Origin: Bufo bufo | Lineage: Eukaryota; Chordata; Amphibia; Anura; Bufonidae | Assembly: GCF_905171765.1 (NCBI RefSeq) | Contig: NC_053395.1 | Coordinates: forward strand, 185,708,156-185,772,155 | Length of the DNA stretch: 64,000 bases | Direction of reading: 5' to 3' | Shown: piece by piece, positions 8,913-19,816 of the stretch | How the letters are laid out: each line of letters opens with the position of its first letter | Position numbering within the stretch: the stretch's first letter is position 1 | The notes under the pieces: model-generated | Database searches by the model: none | Told to the model about the DNA's origin: nothing | What the model saw: only the letters and a program-made list of their open reading frames with translations | Position numbers and translations under genes: made by a program

Positions 8913-10263
8913 ATGGGTGGCCGCCACTGCGGTGGAAGGGGGGAGCAATCCCCACTGACTGTAATGGTGGGAGACATGGAGGATTTGCCACAGATTCCAG
9001 AGTTGGCAGGCCTCAACGTCTCTGGAGACAATTTTGGTACAGCACAGCACCGGGACCCGACTATATCTCAGGCCTGTGAAAATGTGGTAGTAGTTGAGGG
9101 TGAGCTGCAACAACCAGGGGCCGAGTCTATGTTCCCCTGTTTTGTGGTTCAACAGGAGATACTGTACTGGGTAAATCAACTACGGGGTGAGCATATTGAA
9201 CAGTTGGTGGTGCCCAAGGCATATCGTAAGCTCGTGTTGGAGTTAGCACACCAACATGTTCTTGGGGGACACCTGGCCCAGCAGAAAACGCAGGACCGGA
9301 TTCTACAGCGGTTTTACTGGCCCAGTGTGTTCAGAGAGGTGGAAGAGTATTGCAAGTCTTGCCCAACCTGCCAGATAACCAGCCCCCAGCCACATCTCCA
9401 TAGTCCCCTGGTCCCTCTCCCGATTATTGAGGTTCCATTCAAGCAGATGGATCTCATAGGCCCAGTACCGAAGTCAGCTAGAGGGCACCAACACATCTTG
9501 GTAGTCCTGGACTATGCCACTTGGTACCCTGAGGCGGTGCCGCTGCAACATACCTCCGCCAAACTCATAGCCAAAGAGTTAATGGAGATGTTTTCCCGAA
9601 TGGGCCTACCTAAAGAGATTCTGATCGACCAGGGGACCCCTTTTATGTCAAAAGTCATGAGGGAACTCAGTAAACTACTACAGATCAAACAGTTACGGAC
9701 GTCCGTCTATCACCTGCAAACGGACGGCCTGGTAGAGAGGTTTAATCAAACCTTAAAAAACATGTTAAAGTGGGTGGTGTCTAAAGATGGGAGGGATTGG
9801 GATCTTCTACTACCCTATCTCATGTTCGCACTGCGAGAGGTACCCCTCTACTGGGTTCTCGCCCTTCGAACTGCTGTATGGCCAACATCCGCGTGATCTG
9901 TTGGACATAACTAAAGAGGCGTGGGAACAGGAACACACACCGTATAAAAGTGTTATTGAGTAGGTCACTCGGATACAAGAGCGGATGGAGACCGTGTTTC
10001 CGCTGGTTAAGGAACATATGGAGGCAGCCCAGCTAGCCCAGAGTAGAGTCTATAATCGCCAGGCCCTGGTTCGGAATTTTAACTTGGGAGATCGGGATTT
10101 GGTTCTGGTGCCAACGGTGGAGAGTACATTCCTGGCTAGGTGGCAGGGTCCCTACGAAGTGCTCAAAAAAGTTGGGGAGGTAACCTACAAGGTACTCCAG
10201 CCCGGGCGGAGAAAGCCGGAGCAGGTGTACCATGTAAACTTACTGAAACCGGGGGAAAGATAG
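8913..10263 (+). pseudogene. retrotransposon integrase (DD35E), frameshifted
   Basis: A 327-residue open stretch (8913-9896) covers the zinc-binding domain (HQHVLGGHLA ... CKSCPTCQ) and the catalytic core. The core has D in KQMDLIGPVP, D in LIDQGTPF and E in GLVERFNQ, with 35 residues between the last two. The frame shifts near 9840 (FSPFELLYGQHPRD continues in another frame), has a stop at about 9961, and resumes to 10263. The C-terminal part contains the GPY/F module (RWQGPYEVLKK). Integrase would insert the cDNA. Its place upstream of reverse transcriptase is the key oddity of this element. Confidence 0.88.
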
Positions 10264-10273
10264 GGAGACCAGT

Positions 10274-11215
10274 ATGGACAACAGCACCCGGACGGGTTTT
10301 CTGGGGGTAGAGTTTCCAGTCCCATGGTCTGATACGAGTGAAGCAGTTGCCACAGTAAAGATTGCTGACAACCTTTCCTCTAAACAGACTCAGGAGGCCA
10401 GGGAGTTCATCAGCAGGAACACTGATGTGTTTTCGGACCTCCCTGGACGCACTTCTATCATCCAAAATTACATTGTCACTGAGCCTCAGACCAGAATCCG
10501 GTTAAAACCATACTGGGTACCTGAGTCGCGGCTGACAAGCCATCTCGGGAGAAGTGCAGCTGATGTTAAAGCTAGGTGTCATCGAGGAGTCAAAAAGTGA
10601 ATGGGCCAGTCCGATAGTCTTAATACCAAAGTCGGACAGGACGTTATGATTCTGTAACGACTTCCGCAAACTGAATGAGGTTTCCAAGTTTGACGTATAT
10701 CCCATGCCCCAAGTGGATGAGCTTATTGAGAAGTTAGGCCAAGCCCGGTATTTATCTGTTTTGGACCTCACCAAAGGATACTGGCAGGTACCCTTGACGG
10801 AGGCTGCCAAGGAGAACGGCTTTCATCACACCAGAGGGGCTGTATAAGTACAAGGTATTACCCTTTGGTCTACATGGGGCTCCCGCAACGTTTCAAAGGC
10901 TAATGGACATTGTACTCCGTCCAAATCATCGGTACGCTTGGGCGTACCTGGACGATATCGTTATCCACAGTACCGACTGGGAAACTCACCTACCTAAGGT
11001 ACAGGCTGTAGTAGACTCCCTTAGGAAGGCTGGCTTAACCGCTAACCCAAAAAAGTGCCCGACAGGGTTAGAAGAGACCAAGTACCTGGGGTATGTAATT
11101 GGGCGCGGAGTTATCAAACCTCAGGTGAACAAAATTGAGGCAATTCGGAATTGGCCCCGACCTGTCACTACTCGGCATGTAAAGTCGTTCCTGGGAATGG
11201 TGGGATTGATAAAAT
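10274..11215 (+). pseudogene. reverse transcriptase relic
   Basis: The start of the domain reads VTEPQTRIRLKPYWVPESR. Further motifs appear in changing frames: DFRKLNEV, YLSVLDLTKGYWQVPL, KVLPFGLHGAPATFQRLMD, and the catalytic YLDD at 10945-10956 (frame from 10903). There are several frameshifts and at least one stop (about 10648), so no enzyme is made. Family: Ty3/gypsy reverse transcriptase. It follows the integrase with only a short gap. Confidence 0.88.
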
Positions 11216-11575
11216 ATGAGGTTTGTCCCCCACTTTGCCACAGTGGCCGCAACATTGACAGGCCTTTTGAAGGGATGCAAGTCAGTGACGGTCCAGTGGA
11301 ATGAGCAGGCGGAAAAGGCTTTCTCCACTTTGAAGTTGGCCATGTGTGGGTCCCCGGTTTTGGTGACGCCCAACTTCAAAAGGGAGTTTATAGTGCAGAC
11401 CGATGCCTCCGAAGTAGATCTCAGTGTTGTATTGTCTCAGGAAGTCAACTGGGAGGAGCATCCAGTTGTCTTTCTCAGCTGGAAGCTTACCCCAGCCGAG
11501 ACCAGGTATAGTATAGTGGAGAGAAAGTGCCTAGCTATCAAGTGGGCACTAGAGTCTTTCCGCTATTATTTGTTG

Positions 11576-12275
11576 TAGGGATCGACCGATTATCGGAAGT
11601 ACCGATATTATCGGCCGATATTCAGGATTTTGTACATTATCGGTATCGGCATCTAACCTTGCTGATATACCGATAATGCGTATAAAGCGAATACTAGTAT
11701 GCATCGGGTGCCGGGAGTGGGGAAGAAGCGCAGCAAGCACTTACGATACTTGCCCTCCCTGGTCTTCTTTGATGGGGCCCACGCTGCACTGTCCTGAACC
11801 CGTACAGGTGACAGTGCAGCGCGGGCCGGAGAAGACAGGGGAGCGAGACACCGGTACCGGAGATGAAGAGGAGCCGCGGCGCAGGACAGGTGAAGAGTTT
11901 TTTATTTTATTCATCTGAGGTCTGATAGGGGTTAATAAAAGGTCTGATCTGAGGTCTGATAGGGGTTAATAAAGGTCTGATCTGAGGTCTGATAGGGGTT
12001 AATAAAGTCAGTGAGGAGGGGGGGGGGGATGGTGTGAAAATTGGCATTTGGCACTAGTATATTATAAATGTAAATTATAAATTGACTACCAACTAAGGGC
12101 TTTATTAATTTATAATTTACATTTATAATATACTAGTGCCAAATGCAAATTTCCACCACATCAGTGACTACCAACTAATATATATTATGAGATATAAATT
12201 ATCTGCTATCGGCCTGAAAGTTCACAGATTATCGGTATCGACTATAAAAAAAAAAACAATATCGGTCAATCCCTA
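11576..12275. mobile_element. hAT-type non-autonomous element (700 bp)
   Basis: The ends are TAGGGATCGACCGAT and GGTCAATCCCTA. An exact 8-bp target duplication, ATTTGTTG, lies at 11568-11575 and 12276-12283, the hAT signature. The element interrupts RNase H. Terminal sequences are rich in ATCGG and CCGATA repeats. An internal inverted repeat (about 12043-12085 against 12108-12150) and a tandem repeat (11910-12006) are present; no transposase is visible. Confidence 0.88.
11910..12006 (+). repeat. tandem repeat, about 34-bp unit, 3 copies
   Basis: Three near-identical units contain CTGAGGTCTGATAGGGGTT followed by AATAAAGGTCTGAT. They lie inside the hAT element. The first unit differs by one added A. 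Confidence 0.8.
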
Positions 12276-12488
12276 ATTTGTTGGGGAGAAAGACCACTCC
12301 CCTCTCAAATAGATGAGCCAGGCGAAGGGCAGAAATGCCCGGGTCACCCGGTGGTTTCTGTCTTTGCAAAATTTCAAGTTCTCGTGGAACACAGGGAAGG
12401 CCGGTTACTAGGAAACGCGGATGCCCTGTTCCGGGTACACTGTTTAATGTGTGTCCATCCCCTCAGGGTTGAACAAAGGGGGGAGGTA

Positions 12489-12973
12489 TGTAGGAAGGAA
12501 CATGGGTCCGTCGTTGATGGTCGGTATGCGTCACCGAGGTTCCTGGCCTCGGTGAGGTAAGAGCCGGTTTTTCTCAAGTGTCAGTATTGCAGATTGCAGT
12601 CTGACACTTCAGCTGTTTAGTATGGCTATAAAGATGATCCGGGACGGCTTTTACTGGGAGTAGAAAAAGTGCTGGGTGGGTGGCTACTCCCCACGTTCCA
12701 GGCCGGGTCTGTGCTGAAGGCTAAAGACTGCAAACAGTCGTACAGGCCACCTGGAAGAATGACAGTGAACTTTTCTGTGGCTGAGTATTCAGCCGAGTGT
12801 GAACTGACACCTAGGATTCCAGGTGAACACCGTTTTGTTTTGCTGTGTATGAACAAGCACCAAGACTGTTATGTTTTGCTGAGTGTGAATAAAAGACTGA
12901 AGTTTGGTTTACAACCTGGTTCCTTGCCTCTATACTGCATCCGCTAACCTGTCTACCAGAGCAAATCCCCACA
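12489..12973 (+). repeat. 3' LTR of the Gmr1-like element
   Basis: Begins TGTAGGAAGGAAC and ends CAAATCCCCACA, with AATAAA near 12888. It matches 6682-7228 but lacks about 60 bases and carries many substitutions. The following CTAC completes the 4-bp target duplication. Confidence 0.85.
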
Positions 12974-14188
12974 CTACCTAAACATTGGTTTGCCAATATG
13001 GGCACCTGGAAACTAAAGGGGTCATTTATTAAGACCGGCGTTTTAGACGCCAGTCTTAATAACCCTGCGCTGGCAACCGATTCTTAACTTAGGCTCAGGC
13101 CCTCAGGCTTAAATCTACGCCAGCTCCCTTTCTGGCGTAGATTTGAGTAATTTTTTATGCCAAAAAACAGGCATAGAAAATGATAAATGAGACCAGTCTC
13201 CTTCCCCACCCATGCCAGGCCCCCTTTTTCCGCCACTTTGGAAAAGTAGCAGATTCGACTGCAAATCCCCTTTGCGACCGAGTCTGCGACAAAATTACAA
13301 CAAAAACTGGCATACTTCGCATCTGACCCCCTAAGAATTTAAAGGCACTACTACATTTAGATATTATATGTAAAACCCCATTGTGGTATCACGTGTGCAT
13401 GAACTTATTGCATGTACACTTTATAATCTGTAGTTTCCCCATTGAAGTCAAGCAGGAAAACACACCTATAACACGCCCTATAGTGCTTACCATGGTAATT
13501 ATTTATATTTTTTGTTGTTGAAATGTCCATGTTGCTCTCCTCTCCGTCTATAACCTGCAGTGCCTCCAGGATAGATTTACACAACAGCAGAAACAGATCA
13601 CAGAAGTCCGGGGTACCATGCTGCGATACTGGCAGCTGTAATACTTATAAAAAATTCATACGAGATATCCCTTCAGATACAACACAAATCTACAGACTGC
13701 TGCACGATCCACAGTGCTTGCTTCATGCTACAGCGGCTATAGCAATGTGCACGTTTGAATTCTTCTTATATTTCACGTTTTATTCAAAAACTTCACCTCT
13801 GCCCCACAGGCAGCAATCGGTATGGGGTAAAACTTTGTAATATACTCAACGTCTTGTCCAGGAAGTGTTCTCCTACATACATAAGCATCCATGTTACAGT
13901 ATAGACTTTTCCATACACCCTAATTGTCCAGGACATGTTTTCTTGCATATGCATCGCCGCAGCTCGTCTTTTGCAAGCCTCAGGGCGCCCAGGAAAGACC
14001 TGTCCCCTCTCCGGACAGGTCTGTATTAGTAACTACTTGCATTCCCCCATGTAACAATTCTGGAGCATCTATTCGTATGACTCTATGATGTGCTATTTAT
14101 TTTATTATTCCTGCTAGAAATGATGAATTACCAGTTGTGTGTCCCTGCATAGTCTGCCACTGGCAGCACTAATTTGATACCATTAGAC
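12974..14188. other. intergenic, one common repeat, no gene
   Basis: Positions 13014-13335 look like a dispersed repeat beginning GGGGTCATTTATTAAGACC, with a short hairpin (GACCGGCGTTTTAGACGCC), and ending near CTGACCCCC. The rest (13336-14188) shows no coding, RNA or repeat feature that I can support. Confidence 0.4.
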
Positions 14189-14322
14189 CAGGCATGCTTA
14201 ACCTGCGGCCCTCCAACTGTTGCAAAACAACAACTCCCAGCATGCCCGAACAGACTACCGCATAGTCATTGTTGGAGTTGGAGTTTTACAACAGCTGGAG
14301 GGCCACAGGTTGAGCATGCCTC
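14189..14322. mobile_element. hAT-like MITE (134 bp)
   Basis: The near-palindrome starts CAGGCATGCTTAACCTG and ends AGGTTGAGCATGCCTC. The 8-bp direct repeat CATTAGAC flanks it (14181-14188, 14323-14330). It shares its core with the MITEs at 879 and 28199. Confidence 0.82.
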
Positions 14323-14608
14323 CATTAGACCATGCAGGGACAGCCCTCAATTGGTAATGCATAGATGGACCTTTTTTGCAGCCTGCTGACAATCCATTCA
14401 CAAATTTCTTATAGGAATAATAAAGGGACAGCAGAACACAGAGCCATAAGAATAGATTATCCAGAATTGTTATTACATGGAGAATGATAGTAATTAGGAA
14501 AGAAAGACAGGTAAGGAGAGGTGACAGCTCTGAAGTTACAAGATATCCATTTTAAAGGCTATGGACATCTCCAAAGGCATTTTATTGATTTAGATGTATT
14601 TTGGGTTA
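14323..14608. other. no feature recognised
   Basis: Between two MITEs there is no open reading frame or RNA signal. A short TTAA-MITE-like phrase (TTAAAGGCTATGGACA, 14552-14567) hints at an old fragment of the family at 27857. Confidence 0.4.
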
Positions 14609-14981
14609 GGCTACTTTCACACTAGCGGCACGGACCTCCGGCAGGCTGTTCTGTCGGGTGAACAGCCTGCCGCTAGTGACCGTGTGCACCCGGACTGCCG
14701 CTCCGTCCCCATTGACTATAATGGGGGCGGAGTTCCCGCGGAGGCACGGCAGCGCGCGGCGAGAGGCTGCCGGAATAAAACTACGACATGTCCGACATTT
14801 ATTCCGGCAGCCTCTCGCCGTGCGCTGCCGTGCCTCGCCGGAACTCTGCCCCCATTATAGTCAATGGGGATGGAGCGGCAATCCGGGGGCACACGGTCAC
14901 TAGCGGCAGGACGGATCCGGCAGGCTGTTCACCCGACGGAACAGCCTGCCGGAGGTCCGTGCCGCTAGTGTAAAAGTAGCC
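14609..14981. mobile_element. PIF/Harbinger-type MITE, long palindrome (373 bp)
   Basis: Inverted ends GGCTACTTTCACACTAGCGG and CCGCTAGTGTAAAAGTAGCC are flanked by TTA (14606-14608, 14982-14984). The two halves are inverted copies over most of their length, centred near 14795. The right TTA is shared with the TTAA of the next foldback element. Confidence 0.82.
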
Positions 14982-14985
14982 TTAA

Positions 14986-15699
14986 AGCGAACCTTTCACC
15001 AGGATTTCACTTAATAAACTATTACCAGTACCTTATAGATTATCCTCATTGTGTTTCAATGCATTCTTGTCCCGCTTTCCTGGGATGTATATTCATGAAA
15101 AAAACGACTTATAAAGTCCTCATCTCCAGCTCCTGCAGTCACGCTAGAAGTCAAGGGGGTAGCCCTTCCCTCACTCCGGGCTGTAACTCCCCTGCCCTAA
15201 CCCCTCCTCTAAGTAGTGTAACTGACACCCGGCTCAGTCGCCGGGACCGCGCTTGTACTGGCAGCGCATGCGCCGTCGGTCTCAGTAGCAGCGCGATCCC
15301 GTCTATCGCGCGTACTGAAACGCGATCCTGTAACTGAATCGCGCATGCGCCGTCCATCCCCGATGCCTGCCTGTCTTCTGTTCTTCAGGCGTGCTGCTAC
15401 TGAGACCGACGGCGCATGCGCCGCCAGTACAAGCGCGGTCCCGGCAACTGAGCCGGGTGTCAGTTACACTACTTAGAGGAGGGGTTAGGGCAGGGGAGTT
15501 ACAGCCCGGAGTGAGAGAAGGGCTACCCCCTTGACTTCTAGCGTGACTGCAGGAGCTGGAGATGAGGACTTTATAAGTCGTTTTTTTCATGAATATACAT
15601 CCCAGGAAAGCGGAACAAGAATGCATTGAAACACAATGAGAATAATCTATAAGGTACTGGTAATAGTTTATTAAGTGAAATCCAGGTGAAAGGTTCGCT
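14986..15699. mobile_element. TTAA-flanked foldback element (714 bp)
   Basis: The ends AGCGAACCTTTCACC and GGTGAAAGGTTCGCT are inverted, with TTAA on both sides (14982-14985, 15700-15703). The arms run inward for over 300 bp as near-perfect inverted copies with a centre near 15340. TTAA targets are used by piggyBac and Kolobok; the end sequence resembles the TTAA MITEs at 19349 and 28495. Long mirror-image open frames on both strands are artefacts of the palindrome. Confidence 0.82.
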
Positions 15700-15900
15700 T
15701 TAAAGAAATGTTTTGCAAGCTGCAGAATGATGTTTGATGTGGTCATATATCTGCTTAGAACATTGTTTAGGAGAGAAAAAAGGGAACCAGTCGTCTGACG
15801 GATTCTACTGTGAACAGCATTCTGCAGCTTGTCCTGTAATGTGAAACACAGAAGCTTCATGTTTTTTGCACAAAGGACCTTATGACAAATTTTTGCTTAT

Positions 15901-16735
15901 TTAGGGCAGGTTCACATCAGCGGTATGAATTCAGTTATTGTTCAGGAATGTAAGAAGGAATTCAAAACTGAAACCTTTAGATCCATCAAAATACAAGTCT
16001 ATGGGCAGAATAACGGATCCGTCTGGTTTCCGATATGCAGGACGGAAAAGAAAGTCCTGTTGACAGCAGAGCAATAGGACTTTCTTTTCTGTCCTGCATA
16101 ACGGAAACCAGACAAAGCTGTAAAGGAAATATGACTTACCTGCTTCGCGATGCTGACTCCAGCTCCCTCTTCTCCCAGGCCATGATGCTCCTCTAGGCTT
16201 CCTCAATATTAACATCCGATTTGACGCAAGCGGCAGCCAGTCTCTGGCCACGGCAGAGACTGTATCCCTTGCGTCATGTCAGGACATGAGGAGCTGATCA
16301 CCGCCACGGCCAGTGATTGGCTGCCGAGATCTCAAACTGGATATTGACGTTCAGGGAGCCCAGCGGAGCCTAGATGAGGAGGAGGAGCAGGGAGCTGGCT
16401 GCACGAAGCAGGTAATTTATCTTTCCTTATGTACCGTATGTATTTTGTGGTCTGCAAAAAACAGATCCTCAAAAAATACGGATGACATCCGTGTGCATTC
16501 TGTATTTTGCAGAACGGAACAGCTGGCCCTTCATAGAACAGTACTATTCATGTCCGTAACGCGGACAATAATAGGACATGTTCTATTTTTTTGAGGAACA
16601 GAAATATGGAAACGAAATGCACACGGAGTAACTTCCGTTTTTTTTTTGCAGGCCCATGGAAGTAAATGGTTCCGCAAAAAAAAAAACGGAACGGACACTG
16701 AAAGAAAATACGTTCGTGTGCATGAGCCCTTAAAG
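15901..16735. mobile_element. composite of MITE fragments and palindromes
   Basis: The left edge AGGGCAGGTTCACATCAGC and right edge CGTGTGCATGAGCCCTTA resemble Harbinger-type MITE ends. Inside are two hairpins: 16034-16105 (GCAGGACGGAAAAGAAAGTC against GACTTTCTTTTCTGTCCTGC) and a larger one with arms about 16135-16250 and 16300-16425. The right part (16430-16735) is full of GGATCC/TTTTTTGC-type MITE sequence. No gene. Confidence 0.5.
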
Positions 16736-16771
16736 GTCCAAATCACAACCCTTTTAAGGTCTGGTCATTGA

Positions 16772-16847
16772 AGGGGTATTCTCATCTCAGACAATAGGGG
16801 CATATCGCGTGTATATGCCCCCATTGTCTGAGATGAGAATATCCCTT
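16772..16847. mobile_element. tiny TTAA-type MITE hairpin (76 bp)
   Basis: AGGGGTATTCTCATCTCAGA is mirrored by TCTGAGATGAGAATATCCCT with a short loop, giving an almost perfect hairpin. Flanks are TTGA and TTTAA, so the TTAA duplication is slightly decayed. Confidence 0.65.
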
Positions 16848-17210
16848 TTAAAGGGGTTAAATCATTCAATCAACAAACAAAAATTCCCCCAAATATCTAT
16901 TCACCTTCCGGAAATTTGTACCAAGCCGCACATATGTTATCATTACCGGGAGGGTGTGCTTTATCCAACATACAAACCGTAAACTGTAAATTATTAATTG
17001 AAATATTCCAGCTGATACAACACAACGTGCTTGGGTGAGGGCCCCTCACGTACGTGCTTCACTGCAGGTAAATCATTCACTGCCTTGGAGAACACTTTCA
17101 GAATGAGTCATGACAGCAGTGACATCACCGCTCAACATCTACCGCCACATACACACTGGACAACACCAGAGCGATTTATTACTGCAGTTCAGAGCACCCA
17201 CTGAATGGCT
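16848..17210. other. no feature recognised
   Basis: Unique-looking sequence between MITEs without coding potential, repeat ends or RNA motifs that I can identify. Confidence 0.4.
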
Positions 17211-17510
17211 AAGAGTCCATTCACACGTCCGCAAAATGGGTCCGCATCTGTTCAGCAACTTTGCGGAACAGGTGTGGACCCATTCATTTTCAATGGGGCC
17301 GGAATGTGCTGTCCGCATCTGCGGATCCGCACTTCCGGATCCTCAAAAAAATTAGAACATGTCCTATTCTTGTCCGCAATTGCGTACAAGGAAAGGCATT
17401 TTTTATGAGAGTGCCGGGGATGTGCGGTCTGCAAAATGTGGAGCGCACATTGCCGGTGTCCGTGTTTTGCAGATCCGCAAAACACATACGGACATGTGAA
17501 TGGACCCCAA
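17211..17510. mobile_element. Harbinger-like MITE
   Basis: GAGTCCATTCACACGTCCGC on the left is mirrored by ACATGTGAATGGACCCC on the right. The interior has repeated GGATCC-type palindromes and paired TCCGCAA/TTGCGGA words like the other MITEs of the window. The 3-bp target duplication is not clear. Confidence 0.55.
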
Positions 17511-17649
17511 GACTGAGCAGCCGGCATCATATCATTATCATCTCTATCCGAAATATAGGATTTAAAAAAATGCTGCATTCATCTTCCTAGCCACCACAAA
17601 CATACACGAGTAAGGAAACGCTCTACATCGAAAGAAACATGTGAATTTC

Positions 17650-17903
17650 GGCCTCGTGCACAAGAGTGTAGCAGGTCCGTGCCCATATTGCGGCCAGCAA
17701 ACAGCGGGTCCGCAATATACGGGCACCGGTCGTGTACTCACCGTATGGATGCATTCAAGTGAATGTGCAATCCGGAAGATACGGTGCGGAACGGAGGCAC
17801 GGAGAGGAAGCCCACAAAAGCATCAGATGCAGTACGCGGAACCCTTTCAAGTGAATGGGTCTATGTCCGTAGAAGGCGGGTACACAATCATGTGCATGAG
17901 GCC
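17650..17903. mobile_element. Harbinger-like MITE
   Basis: Ends GGCCTCGTGCACAAGAG and CATGTGCATGAGGCC are inverted. The right flank is TTA and the left is TTC, a decayed 3-bp duplication. It resembles the better-preserved MITE at 25614-25974. Confidence 0.6.
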
Positions 17904-18329
17904 TTAAAGTGACTCCCCAAAATCCTGCCAGTTTAAGTCCCAATATTCTACAGATACACTTCTTTATTGCGTTCAGTCGCCATAGACATAGAGTTCCTTG
18001 ATTTTTTTGCTCGGCAGAGAAATTCAAAAAGTCAGGCCTGGATTATTCAGGTATATAAGAGATGGCACTAGGCACATCGCAATAAATACCCAATTTAGAA
18101 GGAAAAAAACACTCAAAACATGCTTGAAATTTGGCGACAGCTTCCGTTCACTTCCACTGTCCTGTCTAGTCCTCTAAAGGGTACAAGGAGACATTATATT
18201 GTATGAGGCTTGTACACTATAATGTATGGGGGCAACATGGAGACAGTATAGTAATGCCTCCTTGTGGCCCCACACCATGTAATGCGGGCCGGGGAGTGAG
18301 CGGTGAACAGGGCTTTCACTCACCAGCAT

Positions 18330-18746
18330 CTACAGCACAGTATATACAGGGCGCAGGGTCAGAGTATACACTTATATGGGGTACAGCACAGAGTATACAG
18401 AGTGCAGGGTCAGTGTTTACAGGTATTCTGGGTGCAGGGTCAGTGTATACAGGTATTCTGGGTGCAGGGTCAGTGTATACAGGTATTCTTGGTACAGCAC
18501 TGTGTATACTTGGTGCAGGTGCAGGGTCAGGGGATACAGGTATTTGGGGTACAGCACTGTGTATACTGGGTGCAGGGTCAGTGTATACAGGCATGTGGGG
18601 TACAGCACAGTGTATATGGGGTGCAGGGTCAGTATATACAGTTATATGGGGTACAGCACTGTGTATACTGGGTGCAGGGTCAGTGTATACAGGTATTCGG
18701 GGTACAGCACTGTGTATATGGGGTGCAGAGTCAGTGTATACAGTTA
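18330..18746 (+). repeat. 51-bp minisatellite, left part
   Basis: Units of about 51 bp contain GTACAGCACTGTGTATA, GGGTGCAGGGTCAG and TGTATACAG. About eight units are present, some shortened. Because the unit is rich in GTATAC palindromes, long frames open on both strands; these are not genes. The array continues after the Tc1 element at 21638 and again at 23669. Confidence 0.88.
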
Positions 18747-18791
18747 CAGTGCTGCCCATAAAATTTGCCAGGGGTATGAATAATTAACTTA

Positions 18792-19205
18792 GGCCTAGTT
18801 CACACGAATGTATGGCTTTTATAGTTTTTTGCGGTCCGTTTTTCACGGATCCGTTGTGTTTCCGTTACGTTTTTCCATATGCCATGTACAGTATACAGTA
18901 ATTACATAGAAAAAATTGGGCTGGGCTTAACATTTTCAATAGATGGTTCAGCAAAAAAACGGAACGGATACGAAAGACATACGGATGCATTTCCGTATGT
19001 GTTCCTTTTTTTTGCGGACCCATTGACTTGAATGGAGCCACGGAACGTGATTTGCGGGCAAATATAACCATCTTTCAACGGAACGGAAAGCTTACGGAAC
19101 ACATTACGTTTTCAATGCGGAACCATTGAAATGAATGGTTCCGTATACGGAACACAAAAAAACGGCCCGTACACTCGCAAAAAAAACGATCATGTGACCT
19201 AGGCC
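18792..19205. mobile_element. Harbinger-type MITE in the left Tc1 repeat
   Basis: Ends GGCCTAGTTCACACGA and TCATGTGACCTAGGCC, flanked by TTA (18789-18791, 19206-19208). Its removal rejoins the Tc1 left terminal repeat so that it matches the right one. Confidence 0.82.
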
Positions 19206-19348
19206 TTAAAGTTACTTTTATTCAACCAGCAAGTAATTTTTTGACGGGAAATAACATAGGTGTCTCCCAAAAGATAATAAGACGATGTACAAGAGGCATT
19301 ATTGTGGGGGGGGAAAAAAAACATTTCTCAGCTTTTATTTACATTTAA

Positions 19349-19798
19349 AGAGGACCTTTCACCGATTCTTACCCTATGAACTAACTATACAGATAGGTAG
19401 AGCGGCGCCCGGGGATCTCACTGCACTTACTATTATCCCCGGGCGCCGCTCCGTTCTCCTGCTATGCCCTCCGGTATCTCCGTTCCCTAAGTTATGGTAG
19501 GCGGAGTCTGCCCTAGCGCTGGCCAATCGCACTGCAGAGCTCACAGCCTGGGAGAAAATAACCTCCCAGGCTGTGAGCTCTGCGCTGCGATTGGCCAGCG
19601 CTAGGGCAGACTCCGCCTACCATAACTTAGGGACTGGTATCTCCGCCTACTATAACTTAGTGAGCGGAGATACCGGAGGGCATAGCGGGAGAACGGAGCG
19701 GCGCCCGGGGATAATAGTAAGTGCAGTGAGATCCCCGGGCGCCGCTCTACATATCTGTATAGTTAGTTCATAGGGTAAGAATCGGTGAAAGGTCCTCG
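19349..19798. mobile_element. TTAA MITE inside the Tc1 element
   Basis: Ends AGAGGACCTTTCACCGATTC and GAATCGGTGAAAGGTCCTC(G), flanked by TTAA (19345-19348, 19799-19802). The interior is an inverted repeat with paired GGCGCCCGGGGAT segments and paired GCTCTGC-GATTGGCCAGCGC blocks. Its removal restores a Tc1 inner terminal repeat. Confidence 0.85.
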
Positions 19799-19816
19799 TT
19801 AAGCAAAAAATACAAG

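Larger units (their letters stand above)
8203..8960 (+). pseudogene. aspartic protease relic, interrupted by an insert
   Basis: The frame from 8203 carries the protease region. The active-site triad normally reads D-S/T-G; here it is HSGS (residues in ALLHSGSLVSLV, about 8274-8300), so the catalytic aspartate is replaced by histidine. The reading LHYELIIG is split after position 8480 by the 279-bp insert and resumes at 8772 as RDFPGFPSLW. In the second copy the same active-site stretch is deleted. The protease would process Gag-Pol; neither copy can. Confidence 0.75.
11216..12440 (+). pseudogene. RNase H relic split by a hAT insertion
   Basis: The first part (11216-11567) shows VQTDASEVDLSVVL, the conserved VERKCLAIKWALE, and the RYYLL segment, with catalytic D and E. 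The 700-bp hAT element follows. The domain resumes after 12283, where the typical end motif HREGRLLGNADALFR is visible (12388-12432). RNase H would remove the RNA strand during cDNA synthesis. Stops occur after the junction. Confidence 0.82.
6682..12973 (+). mobile_element. Ty3/gypsy retrotransposon with Gmr1-type gene order
   Basis: Two LTRs (6682-7228 and 12489-12973) bound an internal region whose domains run Gag, protease, integrase, reverse transcriptase, RNase H. Flanking CTAC at 6678-6681 and 12974-12977 is a 4-bp target duplication, so the two LTRs belong to one insertion. Putting integrase before reverse transcriptase is unusual for Ty3/gypsy and matches the known Gmr1 group of deuterostome gypsy elements. 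Every gene is broken by stops, frameshifts or insertions. Two later insertions (8481-8759, 11576-12275) add about 1 kb. A second, minus-strand copy lies at 54640-58879. Confidence 0.9.

Noticed and set aside
15059..15860. Frames of 92 and 185 codons on opposite strands sharing the same peptide
   Set aside because: They are mirror images created by the foldback element at 14986-15699.
18203..18787. Long frames on both strands across the 51-bp repeat
   Set aside because: The unit length (51) is a multiple of 3, and the repeat is palindrome-rich, so frames stay open by construction.
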